64,000 nt of DNA from Pseudonocardia parietis (GTDB lineage: Bacteria > Actinomycetota > Actinomycetes > Mycobacteriales > Pseudonocardiaceae): the NCBI RefSeq assembly GCF_017876315.1, contig NZ_JAGINU010000004.1:1-64000 (forward strand), given 5' to 3'. Shown piece by piece: positions 45,174-54,238 of the stretch. Under the pieces are notes generated by a model. It saw only the letters and a list, made by a program, of their open reading frames with translations. It did not search any database and had not been told where the DNA came from. Made by a program: the position numbers and the translations under genes. How positions within the stretch are numbered: position 1 is the stretch's first letter; each line of letters begins with the position of its first letter.

Positions 45174-45909
45174 TCAGTGCGCCGTCGCCGACCGGGCGTG
45201 GGCCAGCCGGTAGGAGATGGTGCCGGTCTCGAGGATGTTCCCGGCGAAGGTGAGCCGGTCGATGATCGCGGCGCAGATCCGCGGGTCGGTGAAGGTGCGG
45301 GCCCAGCCGGAGAACGGCTGGTTGGATGGCGATGGCGATGGAGTTGGCCTCCTCGCGCTCGGTGAGCACCTGGAACAGCAGTTCGGCGCCGCGGCGGTCG
45401 AGTTCCATGTAGCCGAGCTCGTCGATGCAGAGCAGGTCGACACGGCCGTAGCGGGCGATGGTCTTGGCGAGTTGTCCTTCGCCGGCGGCCTCGACCAGCT
45501 CGATCACCAGCTTCGTGGCCAGCGCGTAGCGGACCCGGTAGCCCTGCTGCGCCGCGGCGGTCCCGAGCCCGATGAGCAGGTGGGACTTGCCGGTACCGGA
45601 GTCGCCGATCAGGCAGCGCGGCTCGCCGGCCTTGATCCACGCGCCGCTGGCGAGCGTGTTGACCGTGGCGGGGTTGCGTCGAAGTCGAAGTCCTCGAGCC
45701 ACTTCTCCCGCGGGAACCCGGCGGCCTTGACCCGCCGCGCCGAGCGGCGCCGGTCGCGGTCGTCGCACTCGGAGAGCAGCAGCTCGGCGAGAAACCCGCG
45801 GTAGGACAGCTGCTCGTGCTCGGCGGCGGTGACCATGTCCTCGGACGGGCGGCAGGCGCGACGATCGGCAGGCCTGGTCGATCGCCGCGGTCGCGGCCTG
45901 CTCACTCAT
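45174..45909 (-). pseudogene. istB: IstB-like ATPase remnant of an IS21 element
   Basis: The reading frame is broken about three times (near 45858, 45680 and 45325). Recognisable parts: YRGFLAELLLSECDDRDRRR, Walker A LIGDSGTGKSHLLIGLGTAA, Walker B VDLLCIDELGYMELDRRGAE and DPRICAAIIDRLTFAGNIL. No istA remains, and the sequence is not close to the IS21 copies at 31089 and 53772. Confidence 0.85.
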
Positions 45910-45941
45910 GCCCTTGCGCCGTCGGCGCGGGCCAGTCGTGC

Positions 45942-46662
45942 TCCGTCCGCGTCGTCCTGCACCCACTGCTGCCCGACACAACCCTGGTCACATACGGGCG
46001 GCCCGGACTCGCCGGCTCCGACCCACTATCGGGCGGCGAGCCCGAACGCGAGCACACCGCGCAGTGGGCCGCTGAGCAACTTCGAGAACTCCTCAACCAG
46101 GCGGGCATCTTGCCCCCGTATCTGCTGGTGTCCAGCAGCCTCGGCGCCTGGATCCTCGGCGTGTACGCCGCCACATGGCCGGACGAACTCGCCGGCGCCG
46201 TGCTCATCGACCCGACCAATCGAACCCGTGGCCGGGAGAGATCAGCCGCCCACGGTCCTCAAGGACAGCGACAACGGCGGTATCCGGTTCCCGGTGGCCA
46301 CCTGCTTCGCCGAGCTCCAGGAGCCACCGCAGATGCCGCCGCAGCGCTGTGTCGTGCTCTCCAGCAGCGTCGGCCGATGGCGGCGCGACCCACCGGAGAC
46401 CCCGTTCTACGAGCCACTCACATTGGACGACGTCGACCAGCTCTGGCAGGACTACCAGCCAGACTGGGCGCAGCACCTCTCGGCGAGCCAGGTCATCGTA
46501 GAGACCGCCGGCCACTTCGTGCATCGCGATGCCCCCGGGCTCGCCGCGCACGTTGTCCAGGCGGTGATGGCCGCAGCCCGGCACGGTAAACCTCTCCAAC
46601 TCGACCCAGTCGCGGTCGCGGAGGCTGGCGATTACGTGGCGGGCGAGTCACCGTCGACCTGA
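45942..46662 (+). pseudogene. Alpha/beta hydrolase, truncated and frameshifted
   Basis: TLVTYGRPGLAGSDPL and LLVSSSLGAWILGVYAATWP (nucleophile elbow S-x-S-x-G) are in one frame. From about 46215-46240 the frame changes and continues with FPVATCFAELQEPP and the catalytic-His segment VIVETAGHFVHRDAPGLAAH. The N-terminal strand region is missing at the border with the IS21 remnant. It is not expected to be functional. Confidence 0.7.
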
Positions 46663-46710
46663 CGTCCGCCCGTGAGTCGCGCGGCCTGACCGCGCAACCT
46701 CTTGAGAGAC

Positions 46711-47175
46711 CTATGCTGCGACGTCGCGGGGCTCCCCCACGCCGGTGGGATTGGCCTCTCTGGAGGCGGTGCATGCACGCAGCCTCCGTAGCCACGGCAC
46801 GGCCACATGGCGAGAACGCCGCGCGTCCGTCACCGCCGGGGCCAGCGCGGGCTCGGCCTCCGCCGCGCAGGCCCGGCACGGCACCTCGGCCGGCACCGTC
46901 AACGCCACCGGCCCGATCACCGCACCGCATAACGCCAGGTACCGGCCACACGCGCTGTCCGAGGACAGATTCTGCGCTGGCACCTCGTGCTCCAGACCGT
47001 CCTCGACCGCCGTTATCGGCACCGTGTCGCCCCCTGCCCTGGTCAGCGCTCGCTGACGTGCGCCAGCTCGAGCCAAAGCCGGATCCTCACCAGCGGCGGG
47101 CTGGGATGTAGCGACCGCCAGATGCCGGGACGGGGCGAGCTCGGGTCGCGTGGGCTCTCTTGGGATCCTGGACAT
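46711..47175 (-). CDS. Small conserved actinobacterial protein with a Cys pair
   Basis: 154 residues. The informative part is HEVPAQNLSSDSACGRYLAL, CGAVIGPVALTVPAEVPCRA, CAAEAEPAL: two spaced cysteine sites typical of short plasmid or chromosomal actinobacterial proteins of unknown role. The start ATG is preceded by GGAG. It is divergent from the 47421 operon. Confidence 0.55.
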   Translation of the reverse strand: MSRIPREPTRPELAPSRHLAVATSQPAAGEDPALARAGARQRALTRAGGDTVPITAVEDGLEHEVPAQNLSSDSACGRYLALCGAVIGPVALTVPAEVPCRACAAEAEPALAPAVTDARRSRHVAVPWLRRLRACTASREANPTGVGEPRDVAA

Positions 47176-47420
47176 GGTCGTACTCCTCGGAAACTCGAAG
47201 GCGGGGCAAGTGCGGTCCATGGGTACCGGCGGATGTGGCTGCATCTGCCGGGACCGCCCGGACGAGACCGGACGGAGGATGGAGACCTGTCCATATTATC
47301 CAGCGATACGTTGGATAACAAGCAGTGGCAGGCGCCTCGGGGTTATCCAGTCGCTGATTGACTAGCCCGTGGGCCCGGGCCGACACTGGCTCTATTGCAC
47401 CTGACCGGGAGGAATGCCCG

Positions 47421-47828
47421 ATGGCCCAGCAAGCGCACCACCTCGAGATCCGCACGATCGTGACCACCGCGAACGAGTGCGGCGAAGGCCGCATCTGCCC
47501 ATCCGTGCACGAGGTCGTCGGCGCACCCGACCGCCTGTGGGTCGTGTCCAAGCGTGCCGCGGACCACGAGCGTGCCGCCTTCGCGCACGTGCTCGACGAG
47601 GGGGAAATCCTCGGGTGGGTACCGCCGGGCCTCCTGCCGGATGACTGCGAGGCCATCACACGGACGCGCGATGTTGCTGGACCTGGCTCGAGGCGAGACC
47701 GGGTGTTCGTGATCTCATCCGAGGTCACCGATGAGATTGAGCTGATCGCATTCGCGCAGCTGTGGGACCCGAGCACCGAGCAGCTCGGCACGGTCGCCGC
47801 CCACACGCTGGAGGGAGTAGGGACATGA
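47421..47828 (+). CDS. Hypothetical protein, first gene of the DUF6879/HTH module
   Basis: 135 residues. The ATG has GGAGG eight bases upstream. Visible features: TANECGEGRICPSVHEV with two Cys, and an acidic C-terminus. Similar proteins are found before DUF6879 genes, but no family is named here. The stop overlaps the next start (ATGA), so the two are translationally coupled. Confidence 0.7.
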   Translation: MAQQAHHLEIRTIVTTANECGEGRICPSVHEVVGAPDRLWVVSKRAADHERAAFAHVLDEGEILGWVPPGLLPDDCEAITRTRDVAGPGSRRDRVFVISSEVTDEIELIAFAQLWDPSTEQLGTVAAHTLEGVGT

Positions 47829-48394
47829 TCGACGAGCAGCAGCTCGAAGCTGCGATCGACCAGCACTTTCAACGACCCGGCGACCGCCTGTTTCGCATGG
47901 AGTGCCTCCCGCGCTACATGGCCAGCACCGGAGAAGAGAGCGACTTCCGCCGGTTCCTCGACGGAGCCGACGGCCCGGACATGGAACGCAAGCAACAGTG
48001 GCTCGCCATCCTCCGCGCCGAGCAGGACCGCGGCCTGGTCTCGTACCGGGTTCGAGTGTTCACCGGTGCCATGACCGAGTACGAGCGCTACGAAGCGCAG
48101 TGGTGCTACACCCACAACGTTGCCGCCGGGGAGGACATCTACGTACTCCGCGACGACGAACACGAGGCACCGGCCAGCCTGGTCCGCGAAGACTTCTGGC
48201 TGATCAACGACGCCTTGCTCATACCTATGCGCTACGACGAGCACGGCCGCTTCCTCGGGGCGGACCTGGTCACCGACCCGCATGAGATCGCCCCGTACCT
48301 GCGCGCTCGCGACGACGCACACGCCGCTGCGGAGTCGTTCCACAGTTGGTGGGGCCGCCACCCCGAGCTGCACCAGCGACCGCGGGCGGCCTGA
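47825..48394 (+). CDS. DUF6879-family protein
   Basis: 189 residues. RLFRMECLPRYMASTGEESD, FTGAMTEYERYEAQWCYTHN and FWLINDALLIPMRYDEHGRF are hallmarks of DUF6879, a family beside HTH-DUF5753 regulators in actinobacteria. It may be their partner or effector; the function is unproven. Confidence 0.85.
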   Translation: MIDEQQLEAAIDQHFQRPGDRLFRMECLPRYMASTGEESDFRRFLDGADGPDMERKQQWLAILRAEQDRGLVSYRVRVFTGAMTEYERYEAQWCYTHNVAAGEDIYVLRDDEHEAPASLVREDFWLINDALLIPMRYDEHGRFLGADLVTDPHEIAPYLRARDDAHAAAESFHSWWGRHPELHQRPRAA

Positions 48395-48397
48395 ACA

Positions 48398-49270
48398 ATG
48401 ACCAATGCCCGTACCAGTGGCTCCCCGGGCAGCGACCCGCTGTCCGGGGAGCTGCTGCGCGCGCTGCGCGAGGAGACCGGGCTCAGCCAGAACCAGGCAC
48501 GCAAGGCGGCCCGGGTCGGCCAGTCCTCCCTCTCCCGTACGGAGGCCGGCGAGTCACGGCCGACACCGCGGCTCGTGCGCGCGGTGCTTGAGGTCTACGC
48601 GCGGCACAGCACGCTCACCCAGGAGCGTATCGAGGACCTCGTCGCGCAGGCACACGCACTGGAAACCGAGCATGTGGACGCCCGAGTTGTGCTCCAGGCC
48701 GGCAGCGCCCACCGGTTCCAGTGGCGCATCCACGAAGCCGAGCGCACAGCGCGGCTGGTGCGTTCCTACCACCCGTCGGTGGTTATCGGGCCGCTCCAAA
48801 CCCGGGAGTACGCGCGCGCGGTGTTCACCCCGGACGCGCAGCTCGACCCGCACGATGCAGCGCAATCGATCGACGCCCGCATGGAGCGCGCGCAACTGCT
48901 TGCGGACTCGCGTCGCCGCTGGCACATGCTGCAGAACGAGCAGGCCCTGCGCTGGCCGGTACACAGCTATGCCCACCACGCCGCGCAGCTAGAAAACATC
49001 GCACGCGTCGCCGCGCAGCCGAACATCAGCTTCCGTGTGCTGACACTGGACCGCATCGCGCCACGTCCAGCACCCGTATCAGGATTTCACCTGTACGACG
49101 ACGCCCAGGCGCTCGTCGGCACCGAGTCTGGTAGCGCACTCATCCAGGACGCGGACTACATCACGATGTACGTCCAACTCCACGCCGAGCTGACCGAACT
49201 CGCGCTCTCTGAGCAGGATTCCCTCGAGCTGGTGCACGACTTCGCACGGCGCTATCGCGACCACAGCTGA
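48398..49270 (+). CDS. XRE-type HTH regulator with DUF5753 domain
   Basis: 290 residues. The helix-turn-helix (LLRALREETGLSQNQARKAA, RVGQSSLSRTEAGESRPTPR) occupies about residues 18-65. The DUF5753 domain follows, with SYHPSVVIGPLQTREYARAV and PNISFRVLTLDRIAPRPAPV. In actinobacteria such proteins pair with small DUF397 or DUF6879 genes and act in development or toxin-like control. It starts 3 bp after the DUF6879 stop. Confidence 0.9.
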   Translation: MTNARTSGSPGSDPLSGELLRALREETGLSQNQARKAARVGQSSLSRTEAGESRPTPRLVRAVLEVYARHSTLTQERIEDLVAQAHALETEHVDARVVLQAGSAHRFQWRIHEAERTARLVRSYHPSVVIGPLQTREYARAVFTPDAQLDPHDAAQSIDARMERAQLLADSRRRWHMLQNEQALRWPVHSYAHHAAQLENIARVAAQPNISFRVLTLDRIAPRPAPVSGFHLYDDAQALVGTESGSALIQDADYITMYVQLHAELTELALSEQDSLELVHDFARRYRDHS

Positions 49271-49538
49271 CCGCAGGACCTGCCCGCACGACCGGGCTCT
49301 CCGTCGCGGCGCGCGGCGGCAGCGTCGCGGCGGACCTGCCCGCGGACTTGGGCCCAGCACCCAGAGAGACGCTGACGAACATCGCCGCCATCGCCAGGTC
49401 GAGATCGCGGCCGCGTAGGCCGGCGTAGCCGCCACCGCGGCCCTGTTGCGGCGACACCGCGCGAACTCAACCACCAGCACCCGCTCGTCGTGGGAGCCTG
49501 GCAGCGGCGCCGTTCCTGCTCCGCAGGCCTCAGGCCGC

Positions 49539-49814
49539 TCACCCGTCGCGGCGCCGCGGATCCAGCAAGGCGCGGACCGTGTCCGCGGCCCAACCGACGG
49601 TGCGGCGCACCTGCAGCGGCACCGACCGGCCCGCCGACAGCTCCACCGCCGTCGCCCGGAAGATCGCCGCGACCCTCCCGGCCAGCTGACGATCCGTGAT
49701 CAGCACGGTGTCGCCTTCGAGGAGGCAGGCGATCGTGCGCAGCGCGCACACTTCCGCCTCGGTCTCCGGGTCGACCGGCCGCGCGTACCGCTCATAGCGA
49801 CGGTTCTCGCCCAT
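49539..49814 (-). CDS. Hypothetical small protein
   Basis: 91 residues: ENRRYERYARPVDPETEAEV, ACLLEGDTVLITDRQLAGRV, and a C-terminal amphipathic region. No family recognised. An upstream in-frame start would add 28 unlikely residues, so the ATG at 49814 is used. The preceding 270 bp hold no supported gene. Confidence 0.5.
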   Translation of the reverse strand: MGENRRYERYARPVDPETEAEVCALRTIACLLEGDTVLITDRQLAGRVAAIFRATAVELSAGRSVPLQVRRTVGWAADTVRALLDPRRRDG

Positions 49815-49967
49815 CACGACCACACCCCTCGCGATCACCGGCCCGAGAAGACTCGCCGGGCGTGCTTCCCCCACGCCCGACGAGCCCGCAGCCACCATAC
49901 CGGAAGACCGAACATCAGTTCGAGTTTCGATAGTGGCTGCTCCCTTCGGTGTGTCGTGCCGGGACCG

Positions 49968-50376
49968 CTACTCGGCGCGGTACCGAAACAGGACCTGGCC
50001 GGCCACCAGGCGGCCGTCCTGTAGTTCCTGGCGAACCTGCTCGCCGCGGTCGGTTCGATGCAGATCGAGCTGGGTGGCGGCCAGGACGGTGAGCCGGCCG
50101 CGGGCCCGCGCGGTGTCGCGCCAGTGCTCAGGTACGGCAGCGCCGAGGTCACCGTCGTAGAGCAACTCGCCGGGGGGCCGCGATCTGCAGGCGGTCGGAG
50201 TTGCTGAGCTCGCCCCACCAGCCCGGCAGCAGCGGCGCGGCCAGCAGCGCGTCCGGGTCGAGGCGGGTCAGCAGTGTGAACCCGCGGTCGAGCAGGGCCG
50301 CGGTGATGGCGTCGACCGGTTCCGCACCCGGGTGGGAGTCGCCGGTGGTGACGGTGACCGCGAAGGTCACCGTCAC
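49968..50376 (-). pseudogene. Hypothetical plasmid gene with a poly-G/C frameshift
   Basis: The frame from 50376 (FAVTVTTGDSHPGAEPVDAI, WWGELSNSDRLQIAAP) ends early; the -1 frame continues with ELLYDGDLGAAVPEHWRDTA and ends in VAGQVLFRYRAE at 49968. The shift coincides with six G (50172-50177 on the plus strand); with five the gene would be whole, about 135 residues. Mutation or sequencing error cannot be told apart. Function unknown. Confidence 0.6.
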
Positions 50377-50633
50377 GTAGGCGACGCGTCCCGGCGGCGT
50401 GGTGTCGGAGTCGGTGACCAGCCCTGGGCTTGCCCATGCCGTGATCGCGTCGATGCCAGACCCCTCCCCTACTCACGCCGAGCAGGTGCGGGGTGAGTCT
50501 CGCGCATCCCGGGCGGATCCGTCGGGGCTCGGCGGGAGAAGCCGTCCCAGAACAAGGGCCGGGTCGGTGTGATCGCGGGCAGGCGAGCAGACCCCGGTGG
50601 GGCTTCGGCGCCGATACCGGTCGGCCCCGTCCG

Positions 50634-50690
50634 GGCGGGTGGGACACGCCTCGCTACCGCTCGGACCCGCAAGCGGGTTCCCACCCCGCC
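50634..50690 (+). promoter_or_regulatory. Structured leader A, upstream of the DUF4192 gene
   Basis: Arms GGCGGGTGGGA (50634-50644) and TCCCACCCCGCC (50679-50690) form an 11-bp stem with a 34-nt loop, 164 bp before the ATG. The loop has CGCCTCGC and GCTCGGACC, shared with leader C, and GGCCGCGTCAC follows downstream. A member of a recurrent leader family. Confidence 0.5.
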
Positions 50691-50797
50691 GCGGAGGAGC
50701 CGCCCGCTCCCGCCGCTCCCCTGGCGGGGACCCCACCCCGGGCCCGCTCGGGCAGGCCGCGTCACACCGACCAGCCCTGATCTCGAGGAGGCCCTCC

Positions 50798-51727
50798 ATG
50801 ACCACCCCACCCAGCATTCAGATCACCGCGCCCGGTGACCTTGTCGCCGTTGTCCCTTGCGTGCTCAAGTTCCACCCCTCGCAGTCGCTGGTGCTGGTCT
50901 CCTTCGCCGCGCACAGTTCCCGCATCGGGCCCGTACTGCGGGCCGACCTGCCTGCGGTCGGCGACGTCGAGGCGGGCGCGGCGCAGATGCTGGACATGCT
51001 GCCGGCGCAGTATCGTGACCACGCGGTGCTGCTCGCGATCAGCACCGAGTCCCGTGAGGACGCATGCCGCGATGCCAGCCTGGTCCTGACCGCGGCCGGA
51101 GTCCGGGTCACCGGCGCCATCTACGCCACCGGTACCCGGCCCGGCGACCAGTGGCGCTGCCTGGAGCCCGGGTGCAGTGACGCCGGCACCGTCCCGCAGC
51201 CCCACACCGAGATCGCGGCACATCTGGCCTGGACCGGGCAAGTCACCCTGCCCAACCGCGAAGCGATCGAGCAGACGCTGACCCCGCTCGACGACGCTGC
51301 GACCCTCGCTCGGCGATCCCGGCTGCTCACCGAAGCCGCCACGGCCAGCGCGGAGCCACGCCCGTCGCTGGCTGCGGCCGTCGACGACTACCTCACTCGC
51401 CATCAGCTCGACGACGACCTCGTCGTGGCGCTCGTGGCGGCGCTGGGGCAGCAGCGCGCGGTGCTGAAGCACCTGCGCGAGCACACCTCGACGATGCGGG
51501 TGGTTCTCGAGGCCCTGGTGCGGGAGACACCGGCGCCGTGGTCGGCCGCGCCGGCGGCCTACCTGGCCCTGGCCGCGCTGCTGCACGGCGACGGTGCCCA
51601 CGCCGCGGCCGCGGCCGAGCGCGCCACCATCGCCGACCCGGTGGCACGACTGCCGCAGCTCATCGCCGAGGTCGTGGCGAGCACTCCCAGCCCGGACACC
51701 GTCCGCGGCCTGCTGAGCGAGTTCTGA
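50798..51727 (+). CDS. DUF4192-domain protein
   Basis: 309 residues. ITAPGDLVAVVPCVLKFHPS then QSLVLVSFA is the DUF4192 N-terminal signature, followed by the pattern of TGAIYATGTRPGDQWRCLEP and a helical C-terminus. DUF4192 proteins are widespread in actinobacteria and plasmids; the function is unknown. The ATG has GAGGAGG nearby (about 50785). A structured leader precedes it and a hairpin follows. Confidence 0.88.
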   Translation: MTTPPSIQITAPGDLVAVVPCVLKFHPSQSLVLVSFAAHSSRIGPVLRADLPAVGDVEAGAAQMLDMLPAQYRDHAVLLAISTESREDACRDASLVLTAAGVRVTGAIYATGTRPGDQWRCLEPGCSDAGTVPQPHTEIAAHLAWTGQVTLPNREAIEQTLTPLDDAATLARRSRLLTEAATASAEPRPSLAAAVDDYLTRHQLDDDLVVALVAALGQQRAVLKHLREHTSTMRVVLEALVRETPAPWSAAPAAYLALAALLHGDGAHAAAAAERATIADPVARLPQLIAEVVASTPSPDTVRGLLSEF

Positions 51728-51743
51728 CCCTCGAAAGGCCCTC

Positions 51744-51776
51744 CCGGGGCACCGCCCCCCACCCGCGGTGCCCCGG
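51744..51776 (+). terminator. Hairpin terminator after the DUF4192 gene
   Basis: Perfect 12-bp arms CCGGGGCACCGC and GCGGTGCCCCGG around a C-rich loop, 17 bp after the stop. The 420 bp from here to leader D contain no supported gene; a faint Cys-containing 72-residue frame at 51813-52031 is noted but not called. Confidence 0.7.
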
Positions 51777-52197
51777 CAGGCGTGCGTGGGGCGCTGAGCC
51801 ACCCCCTGCGACATGCGTGGCTACCCCGCGCTGAGCGGGCAGCAGGCCCCGACAGGCCCATCGGGCGGCTGCCTCGCTGGGCCGGATCCTCGGTCGAGTC
51901 GGGAGCGGTGTGCCGCGAGGTGCGTGTTCGCACCTCTCTACTGCACGCGCCCCGATTGCCATCGCCCACTGCGTGAGGCCGACTTCCAGGATCGGGGACG
52001 GCTCGAGCATCGACCGATCTGGACGGAGTGAACCCTGGGCGACGGGGCGGGCGCCTTGGTGTGCCACGAGTGATGTGCCGGCCGGTTCGTGCGCGGGCGG
52101 GGCGGTGTAGCGACACCGCCTCGGGGTGGGCCGTGGTGACTCTGCAGCCCGTCGGGCGGCTTCCCCGACGATGCCGCGCCGGCCGCACCCGACACGG

Positions 52198-52255
52198 GTG
52201 ACACCACCGGCTCCGCCACGGTGCCTCGCCTCTGGGCGGGAAGGGGTGGTGTCAC
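52198..52255 (+). promoter_or_regulatory. Structured leader D, upstream of the ArdC-like gene
   Basis: Arms GTGACACCACC (52198-52208) and GGTGGTGTCAC (52245-52255) are perfectly complementary, with a 36-nt loop containing GCCTCGCC. The stem starts 206 bp before the ATG. Stem bases differ from leaders A-C while position and loop size are similar. Confidence 0.45.
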
Positions 52256-52403
52256 ACCGGTCGGGCGAGCGCGCGGCCCCGCCGCGCCGCCCGCCGGTCT
52301 GCCGGGCGAGTCACGTCCCACCGCGACCGGCGGTGGGCCTGCACCGACTCCACTTCCCCCGGGGGTCGGCGCAGCGGTTGATTTCCTCTGATCGGAGCCC
52401 GCC

Positions 52404-53531
52404 ATGGGACAGACCACCCTCACCCGCACGACCCCGCCCGCGAAGCGGGGCAAGCGCACGCGTGCGGCCCCGACCGAGGAGCAGCAGCAGGCCCGCCGCG
52501 AGGCGATCCACGCCGCACACGAGGACATGATGGCCCGACTCGAACGCCTGGCGGCCGACCCCGTCGCGTGGCTGGAGTTCCTCGAGACCGTCGCCGAGTG
52601 GGGCGCGCGCTACTCACTGGGCAACCAGATCCTGCTCATGACCCAGGCCGCCGAGCGCGGGATCGAGCCGCAGATGTTCATGGCCTACGGCGCCCGCGAC
52701 GCCAGCTCGGGCTGGCGCAAGCACAAGCGCACCGTGATGGCCGGGCAGACGGGATTCACCATCTGGGCGCCGCTCAAGCGGCGGCTACGCGAGGACGAAC
52801 GCGCCGACTACGAGCGCCGCACCGGGCGCCCGGTGGTGCGCGACGCGCAGAACCGGCTGCCCGTCGTGGTCATGGGCTGGAAGCTCGAGCGGACCTTCGA
52901 GCTCTCCCAGACCGCCCCGCTGCCGCCGTGGGCCGACAACTACGTCGTGCCCACCGTCGAGGTCCGGCGCCGGGTCACACTGCACGGCGGCAAGCAGGCT
53001 GTCCTACTCGATGGTGGCGACCCGACCGGGGTCTACGACGACGTGGTCGCGATGATCCGCGCCGCCGGCTACGACTACGCCCTGGCCGATCCCGGCAGCG
53101 AGTACCTGGGCGCGGCCAACGGGGTGACCGTGGCCGGGGCGGGGACCCGGCTGGTGCGGGTGCGAGGCGACGTCAGCCACGCCCAGCGGATCAAGACCGC
53201 CATCCACGAACTGGCCCATATCCGGTGCGGGCACCTCGACCAGTTCACCGACGTCGCCCCAATCCAGCACCGGGGGCGACAGGAGACCGAGGCCGAGTCG
53301 GTGGCCCACATCGTGTGCAAGGCGTTCGGGCTGGACTCCGAGCCCTACACCGACGCCTACGTCATGGGCTGGGCCGACGGCGACATCGATGTGGTGCGCG
53401 CCGCCGCGACCACCGTCCTGCGGGTGGCGCGCGACATCGTCGACGAGCTGGCCCCCATCGCGCCGTTCGACGGCAAACGCGACCCCCAGCCCGAGGCGAA
53501 GACCACGGCGACGCGGCAGGCGTCGGCGTGA
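52404..53531 (+). CDS. ArdC-like antirestriction protein
   Basis: 375 residues. The N-terminal ssDNA-binding ArdC domain spans about residues 40-160 (YSLGNQILLMTQAAERGIEP; GWRKHKRTVMAGQTGFTIWA). The C-terminal zinc-metallopeptidase-like part has KTAIHELAHIRCGHL (HExxH) and the distal EAESVAHIVCKAFGL. ArdC proteins shield incoming single-stranded plasmid DNA during conjugation. The next gene overlaps its stop (GTGA). This is strong evidence of a mobile plasmid. Confidence 0.87.
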   Translation: MGQTTLTRTTPPAKRGKRTRAAPTEEQQQARREAIHAAHEDMMARLERLAADPVAWLEFLETVAEWGARYSLGNQILLMTQAAERGIEPQMFMAYGARDASSGWRKHKRTVMAGQTGFTIWAPLKRRLREDERADYERRTGRPVVRDAQNRLPVVVMGWKLERTFELSQTAPLPPWADNYVVPTVEVRRRVTLHGGKQAVLLDGGDPTGVYDDVVAMIRAAGYDYALADPGSEYLGAANGVTVAGAGTRLVRVRGDVSHAQRIKTAIHELAHIRCGHLDQFTDVAPIQHRGRQETEAESVAHIVCKAFGLDSEPYTDAYVMGWADGDIDVVRAAATTVLRVARDIVDELAPIAPFDGKRDPQPEAKTTATRQASA

Positions 53532-53771
53532 GCGCCGTGGAGTTCTCGGTGACTGTGGTCGAGCTGCCGGTCGAGGAGGCGACTCCGCTGGCTGCCGTGT
53601 TCGACGAGCACGAACTCTTCTGTGTCGACGACGACCCGGCCACGTCCCGGTTCGGGATTTACCTTGGCGCCACCTACACCAGCACGTGGGGTGGTGTCGG
53701 GACCGTGGCCACCGAGCACCTGCCGGCGCTGCTGCGCGCGGTCGCGCCCGGCGCGACCTGGCAGGCCTGGG
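53528..53771 (+). pseudogene. Hypothetical plasmid gene, 5' segment (split by IS21 copy 2)
   Basis: GTG start overlaps the ArdC stop. 81 codons: VEFSVTVVELPVEEATPLAA, HELFCVDDDPATSRFGIYLG. Joined to 56626-56888 after removing the IS21 element and one TGGG, it gives 507 bp, a 168-residue protein. The fusion point reads ...GATWQAW-DEPHESYLGTATL. No family is recognised. Confidence 0.75.
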
Positions 53772-53842
53772 TGCTGGCGCTCAGCGAAAATGACCAGTTC
53801 TGATCGGTGGAAGTGACCACCCTGGCGCGGCCAGAGTAGTGG

Positions 53843-54238
53843 TCAGGTCGGGGTCATGTGGGTCACCTCCGGGGTGCGGATGTGGGCGGCGCCGGCGGGG
53901 ACGACGACGGTGATGACGGCCAGCTCGGTGCGGCAGTGCGGGCAGCGTTGGACGCCGTTCGCGGCGGGAACGGCGTGCCCGGGTGGGACGGCGTTCAGGA
54001 CGGCGTCGGGAACGGCGTGGTCGCCGTTCGGGCTGGTGAGGGCATCGCGCGTGACGGCGTTCGCGGTGTTGAACGAGCCGGGAACGGCGTCCGGGACGAC
54101 GTCCGGGGCGGTGTGCGGGTGGTCGCGGTGATGCGCGGCTCGACAGCGCGAGGAGCAGAACCGGCGGTTGGGGTTGCGTCGGGTCACGGTGACCTGCCGG
54201 CCGCAGGCCGGGCAGGGGTGCTCGCCCAGGATGGTCAT
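53843..54238 (-). CDS. IS21-element third gene, copy 2
   Basis: Identical to the protein at 31160-31555 (CPACGRQVTV, FCSSRCRAAHH, CPHCRTEL). The start overlaps the istB stop by ATGA. Conservation in both copies shows it travels with the element. Confidence 0.6.
   Translation of the reverse strand: MTILGEHPCPACGRQVTVTRRNPNRRFCSSRCRAAHHRDHPHTAPDVVPDAVPGSFNTANAVTRDALTSPNGDHAVPDAVLNAVPPGHAVPAANGVQRCPHCRTELAVITVVVPAGAAHIRTPEVTHMTPT

Noticed and set aside
51813..52031. 72-residue Cys-containing frame between the DUF4192 and ardC genes
   Set aside because: No good start or ribosome site; only a few suggestive cysteines.
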